A program made the position numbers and the translations under genes. A stretch of 64,000 nucleotides of DNA from Streptomyces sp. ADI95-17. GTDB lineage: Bacteria > Actinomycetota > Actinomycetes > Streptomycetales > Streptomycetaceae. Positions 1 to 7,966 of the stretch are shown here, piece after piece. The stretch lies in the NCBI RefSeq assembly GCF_003846175.1, contig NZ_ML123052.1:36501-100500 (forward strand). The letters run 5' to 3'. The first letter of the stretch is position 1. The number at the start of each line of letters is the position of its first letter. The notes beneath the pieces are model-generated. The model was not told the origin of the DNA. It saw only the letters and a program-made list of their open reading frames with translations, and did no database searches.

Positions 1-110
1 GCGTTCCCTCCCCGTTTCCCGTATCCGACGTCATGTTCTGGCGTCGTGCTGTGACTTCTGGCGGGCACAGCCTGGCACATGGGGGCGTGGGGCATTGCGC
101 GGGGAGGGGC

Positions 111-142
111 GAAGCCCGGTGCTCGGGGGAGCACCGGGCTTC
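111..142. terminator. Hairpin terminator downstream of the first DUF3558 lipoprotein
   Basis: Perfect 12-bp inverted repeat (GAAGCCCGGTGC and its complement) around an 8-nt loop, lying 57 nt beyond the stop codon of the minus-strand lipoprotein gene. It lacks a T-run, as is common for Streptomyces terminators, and could act on both strands. The rest of bases 1-198 shows no supportable gene. Confidence 0.65.
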
Positions 143-198
143 GTGAAGCCGCCTCGGGAGTGGGGCGCGTCCGGCTCGTCGGACGGGCCGGGGTGTCG

Positions 199-1086
199 CT
201 AGCCGGCCGTCTTGACGGTCGACTTGTGGGCGGAGGTCTTCTTCTTGTCCGTCGACTTCTTGGTGTCGTCGGACTTGTCGTCGTCGGTCTTGCCGTCCGA
301 GGACTTGGGGTCGCCCGCCTTGTCCGTGGCCTTCTCGTCCGGCGTGGCCGAGCCGGACTTGTCGCCCGAATCCGTGCCGGCGGCGACCGCGGCCACCGCT
401 TCCTTGGCCGCCTTCTCGGCGCCCTTCATGATGTCGCCGGCGGAGGGGGTCTTCGCGCCCGCGTAGCCCGCACCGTTGTAGGTGAGGGTGATGACGACGT
501 TCTCCGTACGGGTCACGACCGTCACGTACTTGAAGTCCTCGCCGGTCTTGCTGAGGTCGTAGGCGATCGTGCTCGCCTGGTCCCCGATGCCCGCGGCGGG
601 CGCTTCGACGACCTTCTTGGCGCCCTCGGTCGCCTTCGCCTTGTCGACCTGCTTCGCGAAGTCCTGCTGCGCGCGCTTGGCGCCGCTGCCCAGGGCCTGG
701 TCCGATTCGAAGCGGGTGAAGCCGACGTCGAGCCAGCGGTACTGGGAGCCCTTCACACCGTTGTCGTCGAGGCCGTTCCAGGAGCAGCCGGCGCGGGAGG
801 TGATGTCGCTGGACTTGGCTGCCGTGCCGTTCTTGGACTTCGCCGAGGGAACCAGGGACGTGACCGTCTTCTTGGTGATCGACTTGCACGGGTCGGGCAG
901 CGCGGCGAACTTCGCGGGCTCGACGGTCGGTTCCGCCTTCTTGCTCGCGCTCGGCGATGCGGACGACTCGGACGAGCCCGATTCCTTCTTGTCGCCGGAG
1001 TCCGACGAGCAGCCGGCGACGACGAGCATCACCGGGACGGCGGCGCAGGCGAGTATGCGGGAGAGTCGCGGGGCTGAACGGTGCAT
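199..1086 (-). CDS. DUF3558-type secreted lipoprotein
   Basis: Predicted exported lipoprotein of 295 residues. The N-terminus has a basic segment, a hydrophobic stretch and a lipobox ending VVAGC, so the lipidated cysteine is about residue 26. A Ser/Lys-rich linker follows. A globular domain then has two spaced cysteines (in DPCKSI and AGCSW), the pattern of actinobacterial DUF3558 proteins. The last 60 residues are highly charged and low in complexity (Lys/Asp/Ser). A GAAGGA ribosome site sits just before the ATG. A paralogue of similar layout lies upstream on the same strand with a 199-bp gap. No molecular function is established for the family; surface display on the outer membrane face is inferred from the lipobox. 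Confidence 0.85.
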   Translation of the reverse strand: MHRSAPRLSRILACAAVPVMLVVAGCSSDSGDKKESGSSESSASPSASKKAEPTVEPAKFAALPDPCKSITKKTVTSLVPSAKSKNGTAAKSSDITSRAGCSWNGLDDNGVKGSQYRWLDVGFTRFESDQALGSGAKRAQQDFAKQVDKAKATEGAKKVVEAPAAGIGDQASTIAYDLSKTGEDFKYVTVVTRTENVVITLTYNGAGYAGAKTPSAGDIMKGAEKAAKEAVAAVAAGTDSGDKSGSATPDEKATDKAGDPKSSDGKTDDDKSDDTKKSTDKKKTSAHKSTVKTAG

Positions 1087-1285
1087 GGTTCCTTCACTCG
1101 GGTGGCGCGGCGGGCGGGCTGCCAGGTGGTCGGGCGGGTGGTCGGCCGGTGCTCCGGAGGGTGTCCCGGAAGCTGCTCCGGAGGGTTTTCCGGAGGGCCA
1201 CGGTACGACGGACTGAGACCGGATGCCGCCTCGGCCGGGGGCCCGGTGGTCGGGGAAGACGTGGGTCAGGGGCGCCCGGGACGGG

Positions 1286-2209
1286 TCATTCGCTGAACTT
1301 CTCGACCAGCTTCCGGGCCAGTGCCTGGGCCTTCTCCTGCAGTTCCTTGCTGTCGGGGACCATGGTGGAGACGGTCGGCTGCTCGGCGTACTCGACGGTC
1401 ACGATGACGTTCGATGTGCGGAATACCACCTTCACCGTGCGGTGCTGTGCGGTGGAACCTGCCCGGGTGAGCAGATCGTCCAGAAATGCGCTGTCGCCGA
1501 GGTCGTCGAGGACGCGCGGCTGAAGGCTCTCGTCCGGGGTGCCGGTGCCGTCGTCGGTGTTCTCGCCGCCGGTGCTCGGGTCGGTCGCCGCGTCGGTGCC
1601 GTCGTCCTCGGGAGTGGGGCCGGACAGGGCGTGCGAGGTGGGGTCGGAGGCGTCGTCGGAGGCGGCGGACGTCTGCTTCTTCCCGGCGTCCTTCCCGGCG
1701 TCCTTCTCGGCTCCCTCTTCCTTGTCCGCCGCGTTCTCCGTGCTCTTCGCGGCGTCGGGGGTCGCGGAGGGGGAGGACAGTCCGGCGGCGGTCTCCTTCT
1801 TCGTGTACACCTCGCGGGCACGGTCGTCGTCGCTCACCGCGGGGTCGTAGGACACGACGCGCTCGAAGTCGATGAACAGGGTGTGCGAGGAGGAGGGGTC
1901 CTCGGACTTCCAGCCGCAGCCGACCCGGCGGTCGGTGTCGTAGGTGACGGAGGCGGTGCCCCCGTACACCTTCTGCTGCTGTTCCTCGGTGAGTTCGGCG
2001 GCGCCCGGGAGCAGGTCCTTCAGTGTCGAGGTCTCGACGGCGCGGCAAGGCTCGGGAAGGGTGCGGTACTTGCCGGGGGCCGCGGCGGCGACGGTCTCCT
2101 CGCCAGGCTTGCTGTCGGCTGCGGAACCATCGGTTCCGGAGTCGGCGCTGCAGCCGACGACGAGCGCTGCCAGTAGCGCGGTGCCGGTTACGAAGGCCAT
2201 TCGTCGCAC
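1286..2209 (-). CDS. DUF3558-type secreted lipoprotein, paralogue
   Basis: Predicted lipoprotein of about 307 residues. The start is set at a GTG at 2209: it lies nine bases after an AAGGGAG ribosome site and gives a short signal peptide (MRRMAFV, hydrophobic core, lipobox LVVGC, Cys about 20). An ATG three codons later and a longer ATG start at 2329 are possible, but the latter adds an unlikely tail. The mature protein has a DUF3558-like N-terminal part with spaced cysteines (EPCRAV, VGCGWK), a central acidic Ser/Asp/Lys-rich region, and a C-terminal part that resembles the end of the neighbouring lipoprotein (a V-I-V-T-V-x-Y pattern). It is probably the first gene of a two-gene lipoprotein unit. 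Function unknown. Confidence 0.82.
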   Translation of the reverse strand: MRRMAFVTGTALLAALVVGCSADSGTDGSAADSKPGEETVAAAAPGKYRTLPEPCRAVETSTLKDLLPGAAELTEEQQQKVYGGTASVTYDTDRRVGCGWKSEDPSSSHTLFIDFERVVSYDPAVSDDDRAREVYTKKETAAGLSSPSATPDAAKSTENAADKEEGAEKDAGKDAGKKQTSAASDDASDPTSHALSGPTPEDDGTDAATDPSTGGENTDDGTGTPDESLQPRVLDDLGDSAFLDDLLTRAGSTAQHRTVKVVFRTSNVIVTVEYAEQPTVSTMVPDSKELQEKAQALARKLVEKFSE

Positions 2210-2370
2210 GGTCCTGGGCTCCCTTCGTGCGAAAAACGGTTGCCGCCCGATGGCGACCGATGGACACAATGTGTATCGCACGCGCCGCTGTGAATGCCGG
2301 TCGACCGACTTATTTGCCGACCTTGGCACCGGTTTTGCGCTTTCAGACTTTTCGGGGGAATCGAGGAACT

Positions 2371-3564
2371 ATGTCTTATGTAGAGGTGCCGGGGGCGAAG
2401 GTTCCCATCCGCATGTGGGCCGACCCGGCCTCGGTCGAGGACGTCGCGATGCGGCAGCTGCGCAATGTGGCCACGCTGCCCTGGATCAAGGGTCTCGCCG
2501 TCATGCCGGACGTCCATTTCGGCAAGGGCGCGACGGTCGGTTCGGTGATCGCGATGCACGGTGCGGTCTGTCCGGCGGCGGTCGGTGTGGACATCGGCTG
2601 CGGAATGTCCGCGGTGAAGACCTCGCTGACGGCCAATGACCTGCCGGGCGACCTGTCCCGGCTGCGGTCGAGCATCGAGCAGGCCATTCCGGTGGGCCGG
2701 GGCATGCACGACGACGCCGTGGAGCCGGACGGGCTGTACGGCTTCCGGGCGCCGGGCTGGGACGACTTCTGGGGGCGGTTCGACGGGGTGGCCGACGCGG
2801 TCAAGTTCCGTCAGGAACGTGCCACGAAGCAGATGGGGACGCTCGGTTCGGGCAACCACTTCATCGAGTTCTGTCTCGACGAGGCGGGTTCGGTCTGGCT
2901 GATGCTGCACTCCGGATCGCGGAACATCGGCAAGGAACTGGCCGACTTCCACATCGGGCAGGCGCAGAAGCTGCCGCACAACCAGGACCTGATCGACCGG
3001 GACCTGGCGGTGTTCATCGCCGACACCCCGGAGATGGCGGCGTACCGGAACGACCTGTTCTGGGCGCAGGAGTACGCGAAGCACAACCGGGCCATCATGA
3101 TGGCGCTCTTCCAGAACGTGGTCCGCAAGGAGTTCAAGAAGGCCAAGGTGACCTTCGAGCCGGTCATCTCCTGCCACCACAACTACGTGGCGGAGGAGCG
3201 GTACGAGGGCATGGACCTGCTGGTCACGCGGAAGGGCGCGATCCGCGCGGGGTCCGGGGACTTCGGGATCATCCCGGGGTCGATGGGCACCAGTTCGTAC
3301 ATCGTCAAGGGCCTCGGGAACGAGAAGTCGTTCAACTCGGCCTCGCACGGCGCCGGTCGGAAGATGAGCCGGAACGCCGCGAAGCGGCGCTTCTCGACGC
3401 GCGACCTGGAGGACCAGACGCGGGGCGTGGAGTGCCGTAAGGACTCCGGCGTCGTGGACGAGATTCCGGCCGCGTACAAGCCGATCGAGAAGGTCATCGA
3501 GCAGCAGCGGGATCTGGTGGAGGTCGTCGCCAAGCTCAAGCAGATCGTGTGCGTGAAGGGCTGA
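2371..3564 (+). CDS. rtcB: RtcB-family RNA-splicing ligase
   Basis: 397 residues, close to the usual length for RtcB. RtcB enzymes join 2',3'-cyclic phosphate (or 3'-phosphate) and 5'-OH RNA ends using GTP and Mn2+, in RNA repair or tRNA maturation. Visible hallmarks are the metal-binding VDIGCGM block (Asp74, Cys77), GSGNHFIE, LHSGSRNIG, SCHHN, and SHGAGRKMSR near residues 325-334, whose histidine (about 326) corresponds to the guanylylated residue. The ATG at 2371 follows a GAGGAA ribosome site; a longer reading frame upstream is not credible. No RtcA cyclase or archease gene lies beside it, so it appears to be a stand-alone gene, followed by its own hairpin. Confidence 0.95.
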   Translation: MSYVEVPGAKVPIRMWADPASVEDVAMRQLRNVATLPWIKGLAVMPDVHFGKGATVGSVIAMHGAVCPAAVGVDIGCGMSAVKTSLTANDLPGDLSRLRSSIEQAIPVGRGMHDDAVEPDGLYGFRAPGWDDFWGRFDGVADAVKFRQERATKQMGTLGSGNHFIEFCLDEAGSVWLMLHSGSRNIGKELADFHIGQAQKLPHNQDLIDRDLAVFIADTPEMAAYRNDLFWAQEYAKHNRAIMMALFQNVVRKEFKKAKVTFEPVISCHHNYVAEERYEGMDLLVTRKGAIRAGSGDFGIIPGSMGTSSYIVKGLGNEKSFNSASHGAGRKMSRNAAKRRFSTRDLEDQTRGVECRKDSGVVDEIPAAYKPIEKVIEQQRDLVEVVAKLKQIVCVKG

Positions 3565-3624
3565 ACCGGTTCTTCATCGGTTCATCGTCGGCTCATCGCC
3601 GATTCTTCGCGCGCGGTGGACGGA

Positions 3625-3659
3625 GGGACCCGGGACGCGGGTGGTGTGTCCCGGGCCCC
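3625..3659 (+). terminator. Hairpin terminator after rtcB
   Basis: Inverted repeat GGGACCCGGGAC / GTCCCGGGCCCC pairs 11 of 12 bases around an 11-nt loop, about 60 nt past the rtcB stop codon. No T-run follows. Confidence 0.6.
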
Positions 3660-3660
3660 T

Positions 3661-3740
3661 TCCTGTCGGGCCTCGTCGGGCCTCGTCGGGCCTCGTCGGG
3701 CCTCGTCGGGCCTCGTCCGGCCCGTTCCGGCCCGTTCCGG
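3661..3740. repeat. Eight tandem decamers (CCTCGTCGGG type)
   Basis: Eight 10-bp units in register: a variant first unit, four exact CCTCGTCGGG copies at 3671-3710, then CCTCGTCCGG and two CCCGTTCCGG copies. The array ends exactly at the base before the stop codon of the minus-strand SDR gene (complement of TGA at 3741-3743), so the repeats form that gene's immediate 3' flank. Confidence 0.9.
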
Positions 3741-4499
3741 TCAGGCGGTGCGGTGGACCTTGGAGTTGGAGGCCTGGGCGCGGGGGCGGACGACCAGGAG
3801 GTCGATGTTGACGTGGCTGGGCCGGGTGACGGCCCAGGAGATGGTGTCGGCCACGTCGTCGGCGGTGAGGGGGGCGTCGACACCCGCGTACACCTTGGCG
3901 GCCTTCTCGGCGTCGCCGCGGAAGCGGGTGGTGGCGAACTCCTCGGTCTTGACCATGCCCGGAGCCACCTCGATGACGCGGACCGGGGTGCCGACGATCT
4001 CCAGGCGGAGGGTCTCGGCAAGGACGTGCTCGCCGTGCTTGGCGGCCACGTAACCGCCGCCGCCCTCGTACGTGGAGAGGCCCGCGGTGGAGGAGAGGAT
4101 GACCACCGTGCCGTCGCCGCTCGCGGTGAGGGCGGGGAGCAGGGCCTGGGTGACATTGAGCGTGCCGATGACGTTGGTCTCGTACATCTGGCGCCAGTCG
4201 GCGGGGTCGCCGCTGGCTACGGGGTCGGCCCCGAGTGCCCCTCCCGCGTTGTTCACGAGGACGGCGAGGGTACGGAACGCCGTGGCGAACTCGTTCACCG
4301 CATCGCGGTCGGTGACGTCCAGCTCGTAGGCCGTGGCCTGGTGGCCCGCCTCGTTGATCTCGGCGGCGAGCGCCTCGATGCGGTCCTTGCGGCGGGCGGT
4401 CACCACGACGCGGTAGCCGGCGGCGGCGAGCTGTCGGGCGGTCGCGGCACCGATGCCGCTGCTCGCTCCGGTGATGACGGCGATCGGGGTGGCGGCCAT
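3741..4499 (-). CDS. Short-chain dehydrogenase/reductase
   Basis: 252 residues, a single classical SDR Rossmann domain. Seen are the cofactor motif TGASSGIG (residues 10-17), the structural NNAGG motif at 83-87, catalytic Ser136/137, and YVAAK with Tyr150 and Lys154. The basic residues after beta-2 (ARRKDR) favour NADP(H) over NAD(H). The AxPGMVxT segment after the catalytic motif is also typical. The substrate cannot be read from the sequence. It is transcribed away from the YnfA-type gene's position by a 56-bp gap on the same strand, so the two could share a transcript. Confidence 0.9.
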   Translation of the reverse strand: MAATPIAVITGASSGIGAATARQLAAAGYRVVVTARRKDRIEALAAEINEAGHQATAYELDVTDRDAVNEFATAFRTLAVLVNNAGGALGADPVASGDPADWRQMYETNVIGTLNVTQALLPALTASGDGTVVILSSTAGLSTYEGGGGYVAAKHGEHVLAETLRLEIVGTPVRVIEVAPGMVKTEEFATTRFRGDAEKAAKVYAGVDAPLTADDVADTISWAVTRPSHVNIDLLVVRPRAQASNSKVHRTA

Positions 4500-4555
4500 G
4501 GCGGACTCCTCGGACAGCTGGTCGGTACGGGGGTCAGGATAGGCAGGTGCCGGGT

Positions 4556-4891
4556 TCAGTGGCTGCGGGGGGCGTACATGATCACTGCCATGCCGGCCAG
4601 GCAGATCAGCGCGCCGATCACGTCCCAGCGGTCGGGGCGGTAGCCGTCGGCGACCATGCCCCAGGCGATCGAGCCGGCGACGAAGACCCCGCCGTACGCG
4701 GCGAGGATGCGGCCGAACTCGCCGTCCGGCTGAAGCGTGGCGACGAAGCCGTAGACGCCCAGCGCGATGACGCCCGCCCCGATCCAGATCCAGCCCCGGT
4801 GCTCGCGCACGCCCTGCCAGACCAGCCAGGCACCCCCGATCTCGAAGAGCGCGGCGACGACGAAGAGAGCGACGGATCGGGCGATCGACAT
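4556..4891 (-). CDS. UPF0060 / YnfA family small membrane protein
   Basis: 111 residues with four predicted membrane helices (about 6-24, 32-50, 60-78 and 88-106). The length and pattern match the UPF0060 (YnfA) family, including FEIGGAWLVW in helix 1 and YGGVFVAGSIAWG in helix 3. YnfA proteins resemble small multidrug resistance (EamA/SMR) transporters and some enterobacterial members export dyes and biocides; transport by this protein is inferred only from family. It lies just upstream of the SDR on the same strand. Confidence 0.9.
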   Translation of the reverse strand: MSIARSVALFVVAALFEIGGAWLVWQGVREHRGWIWIGAGVIALGVYGFVATLQPDGEFGRILAAYGGVFVAGSIAWGMVADGYRPDRWDVIGALICLAGMAVIMYAPRSH

Positions 4892-4976
4892 GAGGTCAGC
4901 GTGTCATGTGAGGAGAAAGGCGCGCCGAACCGGTCGGTAAATACGGATGATTCGGGGCGATCTGTATCTTCGGGGC

Positions 4977-5600
4977 ATGGTAGTGACACAGAGAGCTGCG
5001 CGAGCCGTCTCCGCGACGGCGCTGTTGGCCGGGAGTGTGGTGCTGGGGACGGGGGCCGCGGCTGCCGTGCCTTCCGCGGCCATGACGCCCTCCGCGCTTC
5101 CCGGGGCTTCCGCCCGTCCCGATGCCTCCGCTCTTTCCGATGCCTCCGCTCTCCGCGGGGCCTCCGCTCTTCCCGATGCCTCCGCTCTTCCCGAGCCTTT
5201 CGCGGGCATTGCGCCCGAGGCCGATGTGTCGCACCACGGGCATGTCCTGCTGTGGGGCGCGGGGCTCAAGGTCCGGATGCGGACCGAGAACCACGGCCCG
5301 TCGAGTCTGACCGGAGTGACCGTGCGCGTGCGGATCTCGGTGGCGCTCGCCGGACGGCAGGAACTTCCGCAGAGCTGTCTGCGGGCCGACCGGCGGACCG
5401 TGCTGTGCCGGACCGGCAGCCTGCGCGCCGACGGGGTGCAGGAGCGGCGGCTCGCCCTCGAACTGCGGCTCGCCGGGCGGCCGGACGAAGTCGTCGTGCG
5501 GGTCGACACCCTGTGGAACGGCGGAGCGACCGACCGGAACCCCAGAAACAACGACCACAAGGTGCTGGCCCCGGCCACCGGCGACGAGTACGTGTTCTGA
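4977..5600 (+). CDS. Secreted protein with Ala-rich repeat linker and DUF11-like domain
   Basis: About 207 residues. The start is placed at the ATG at 4977, which gives a clean signal peptide (MVVTQRAARAV, then a hydrophobic run ending GTGAAAAV); an ATG ten codons earlier would add a non-signal extension. The mature N-terminus is an Ala/Ser/Pro/Leu linker made of short repeats (ASALPDASALSD pattern). The C-terminal 130 residues, from PEADVSHHG to the end, look like a beta-sandwich of the DUF11/CARDB kind (TENHGPSSLTGVTVRV; NPRNNDHKV) with two cysteines. It is probably a cell-wall or extracellular protein of unknown role, and no lipobox or sortase signal is seen. Confidence 0.75.
   Translation: MVVTQRAARAVSATALLAGSVVLGTGAAAAVPSAAMTPSALPGASARPDASALSDASALRGASALPDASALPEPFAGIAPEADVSHHGHVLLWGAGLKVRMRTENHGPSSLTGVTVRVRISVALAGRQELPQSCLRADRRTVLCRTGSLRADGVQERRLALELRLAGRPDEVVVRVDTLWNGGATDRNPRNNDHKVLAPATGDEYVF
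5101..5205 (+). repeat. Degenerate 18-bp repeats encoding an Ala-Ser linker
   Basis: Inside the secreted-protein gene, units around the core GCCTCCGCTCTTCCCGAT recur five to six times in frame and encode repeated A-S-A-L-P/S-D blocks. Such a coding minisatellite can change in copy number. Confidence 0.7.
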
Positions 5601-5652
5601 ACCCCGGCGGGCGGCGCGGAGGGCGACGGGGAGAGTCGTTCGGGCCCGGTGT

Positions 5653-7128
5653 TCATCGGTCGAGTGCGGCCCGCAGGGCCGCCGGGTCGGGGTGGTCGCT
5701 CGCCCAGGCGATGTAGCCGTCGGGGCGGACGAGCAGGGTGGTGGTGCGGTCGCCCTGCCAGTGGGCGTGCACCAGTGGGGCCGGTGATGCCGGTGATGCC
5801 GGTGATGCCGGAGCGGCGGTGCCGTCGGGGGTGACCAGGACGAACGTGCCGTCGCGCAGCAGTTGGTGCAGGCGACCCTCCCGGAGGCTCAGGTCGGGGG
5901 CGCGCTTCGCGGTCAGGGGATGCGCACCGCGCGGGGCCCGGTAGGCGATCGAGATGCCGGAGACCATGCCGATGGCCTTGTCCGAGGCCGGGCGGACGGT
6001 GGCCAGCGTCTTGGAGGTGACGGTCCTGACCGTCCGCTGGAGCGGGGTGCGGGCCATGGCGAGGCGGACGAGCGCGCCGCTGGTACGGAGCACGTTCGCG
6101 CCGACCGGGTGCCGTTCGGCGTGGTAGCTGTCGAGGAGCGCTTCGGGGTCGGCCGTGTGTCCCCGCAGTACGGCGGCGAGCTTCCAGGAGAGGTTGGCCG
6201 CGTCCTGGAGGCCGGTGTTCATGCCCTGGCCGCCCGCGGGGGAGTGGACATGGGCGGCGTCCCCGGCGAGGAAGACCCGGCCGGTCCGGTAGGACGGGAC
6301 CTGGCGTTCGTCGCTGTGGAAGCGGGAGATCCAGCGGGCTTCGTGCATGCCGAAGTCGGTGCCGAGGGCGGTGCGGCAGATCTCGCGCAGCTCGTCGAGG
6401 TCGACGGGGTCGCTGTCGGCTGCCTGGTGTGCGCGGTGCCACCCCATCACGCGGTACCAGCCGTCGCCGAAGGGCGCGATGAAGGCGAAGGCGTCTCCCT
6501 CGCCGCTGACCGTCAGGATGTCGGAGGGCTCGTCGGTGAGCCGGACATCGGCGAGGACCATCGACCGGATCACCGATCTGCCGGGGAAGGGGAGCCCGAG
6601 CGCATGGCGCACGGGGCTGCGCATTCCGTCGGTGCCGACGAGATAGCGGGCTGTGAGGGTCGTCCGGCTGCCGTCCGCCTCGCGCAGTTCGGCGGTGACG
6701 GATTCCGCCGCGGCGTTCTGGTGGAGCGAGGTCAGCTCCGTCTCGTACCGGAGGCGGACGCCGGCGGTGCGGGCCCGGCGCTCCAGCAGGTGCTCCACCT
6801 CGTACTGCGGGGTGATCAGCACGAACGGGAAGCGGGTGCGCAGCCGGGAGAGGTCGAGCGAGAGCTTCCCGAAGAAGCGCAGGGAAGTGAGGGGGGTGCC
6901 CTTCCGGATCAGCTCGTCGGCCAGGCCGCGGCTGTCGAGCAGTTCGAGCGTGCGGGCATGCACGGCGAAGGCGCGCGTCATGTTGTTCGTCCGGTGCGGG
7001 CGGCGCTCGACGAGTGTGACGGAGATGCCCTGGGCGGCCAGGTCCCCTGCCAGCAGCAGGCCGGTGGGGCCGGCGCCCACGATGAGTACGTCGACGGTTT
7101 CGGGTGCGGTGCTCGGGGTGGTGGTCAT
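5653..7128 (-). CDS. FAD-dependent aromatic monooxygenase (PHBH family)
   Basis: 491 residues, typical of class A flavoprotein hydroxylases that insert oxygen into aromatic substrates using NAD(P)H. Motifs seen are GAGPTG at 18-23 for the FAD ADP moiety, a DG motif (GTDGMRSPVR, about 170), and the second FAD motif GRVFLAGDAAHVHSP with GGQGMNTGLQDA (about 290-320). The C-terminal thioredoxin-like extension found in rifampicin or polyketide hydroxylases is present but carries a Pro/Ala/Ser repeat (PASPASPASPAP). It is divergent from a TetR-family gene across three operator-like palindromes, so it is almost certainly the regulated target. Substrate unknown; drug or antibiotic modification is plausible for this subfamily. 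Confidence 0.92.
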   Translation of the reverse strand: MTTTPSTAPETVDVLIVGAGPTGLLLAGDLAAQGISVTLVERRPHRTNNMTRAFAVHARTLELLDSRGLADELIRKGTPLTSLRFFGKLSLDLSRLRTRFPFVLITPQYEVEHLLERRARTAGVRLRYETELTSLHQNAAAESVTAELREADGSRTTLTARYLVGTDGMRSPVRHALGLPFPGRSVIRSMVLADVRLTDEPSDILTVSGEGDAFAFIAPFGDGWYRVMGWHRAHQAADSDPVDLDELREICRTALGTDFGMHEARWISRFHSDERQVPSYRTGRVFLAGDAAHVHSPAGGQGMNTGLQDAANLSWKLAAVLRGHTADPEALLDSYHAERHPVGANVLRTSGALVRLAMARTPLQRTVRTVTSKTLATVRPASDKAIGMVSGISIAYRAPRGAHPLTAKRAPDLSLREGRLHQLLRDGTFVLVTPDGTAAPASPASPASPAPLVHAHWQGDRTTTLLVRPDGYIAWASDHPDPAALRAALDR

Positions 7129-7168
7129 GACTGCCTCCTGGGCCCGTACAGCAGCTGTCGCCGCTATG

Positions 7169-7252
7169 CCAACGAGTGTTGGTCAACGCTTGTTGGCAAC
7201 GGTAGCTCCGACGGAACTGGCATGTCAACGCTTGTTGGCCTACATTTGTTGG
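7169..7252. promoter_or_regulatory. Three palindromic operators plus a half-site in the monooxygenase/TetR divergon
   Basis: Three inverted repeats of one type occupy the 125-bp divergent gap: CCAACGAGTGTTGG (7169-7182), CAACGCTTGTTG (7184-7195) and CAACGCTTGTTG again (7226-7237). A half-site TTTGTTGG ends two bases before the TetR start codon. Multiple sites suggest cooperative repression of both genes. Confidence 0.85.
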
Positions 7253-7253
7253 C

Positions 7254-7826
7254 ATGACAGAGCCCGCCACCGCACCCCGTCGCTCGGATGCCACCAAGGC
7301 CGCGATCCTCGATGCCGCACGCGAGCGGTTCGCCGCCGACGGGTACGAGCGCGCCACCATCCGGGCCATCGCCCGCGACGCGAACATCGACCCGTCGATG
7401 GTCATGCGCTACTACGGCAACAAGGAGGGTCTGTTCGTCGCCGCCTCCTCGATCGACCTGCGGATCCCCGAGCTGGGTGCGTTGCCGGGCAAGCACGTGG
7501 GTGCGGTGCTGGTCGGGCATTTCCTGGACCGCTGGGAGGGTGACGACGTGCTCACGGGCATGCTCAGGGTCAGCGTCACCAACGAGGCGGGCGCCGAGCG
7601 GATGAGGGCGATCTTCGCCGGGCAGATCGGCGCGGTCACGGCCGGGGTCTGCCCCGTCCCCGCCGAGGCGGCCCGCCGTGCGGTGCTCGTCGCCTCGCAG
7701 ATACTCGGGATGGCGCTCGCGCGTTATGTGCTGCGGTTCGGGCCCGCCGTCGAGATGTCGCGCGACGAGGTGATCGCCTGGCTCGCGCCCACCGTCCAGC
7801 GCTATCTGACCGCCGAGACGCCGTAG
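7254..7826 (+). CDS. TetR-family transcriptional regulator
   Basis: 190 residues. The N-terminal 60 residues are a TetR helix-turn-helix (AILDAARERFAADGYERATIRAIARDANI, then MVMRYYGNKEGLF). The C-terminal part (residues 85-180) is an all-helical ligand domain that recalls the TetR C-terminal class with a short alpha-8/9 core. It is transcribed divergently from the flavin monooxygenase, and the palindromes between them are the expected binding sites, so it probably represses itself and the monooxygenase until an aromatic or drug-like ligand binds. The ligand is unknown. The ATG directly abuts a TTGTTGG half-site, so binding would block initiation. Confidence 0.92.
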   Translation: MTEPATAPRRSDATKAAILDAARERFAADGYERATIRAIARDANIDPSMVMRYYGNKEGLFVAASSIDLRIPELGALPGKHVGAVLVGHFLDRWEGDDVLTGMLRVSVTNEAGAERMRAIFAGQIGAVTAGVCPVPAEAARRAVLVASQILGMALARYVLRFGPAVEMSRDEVIAWLAPTVQRYLTAETP

Positions 7827-7845
7827 CCGGGCCGGGGCGGCCTGC

Positions 7846-7935
7846 CCCGACCCGGCCGGGACCGCCCCTGGCAGGTCCTGGCCTGACCCGACCTGGCCGG
7901 GACCACTCCTGACCTGGCCCGACCTGGCCGGGCCG
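7846..7935. repeat. Three direct repeats of CCCGACCTGGCCGGG type
   Basis: Units begin at 7846, 7887 and 7918. The first two extend for about 25 bp (CCCGACC-C/T-GGCCGGGACC and a CCTG end). They fill the 140-bp gap between the TetR gene and the MarR gene. GGCCGGG/CCCGGCC elements could fold as a terminator. Confidence 0.7.
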
Positions 7936-7966
7936 AGGCGGTTTGGCTGCTTCGTACACTCTCCGT

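Noticed and set aside
3661..3740. CRISPR array
   Set aside because: Units are 10 bp, contiguous and without spacers; no cas gene is present.
4904..7405. An 833-codon minus-strand frame overlapping the monooxygenase
   Set aside because: Shadow frame of the monooxygenase gene with low-complexity Arg/Pro content; no domain.
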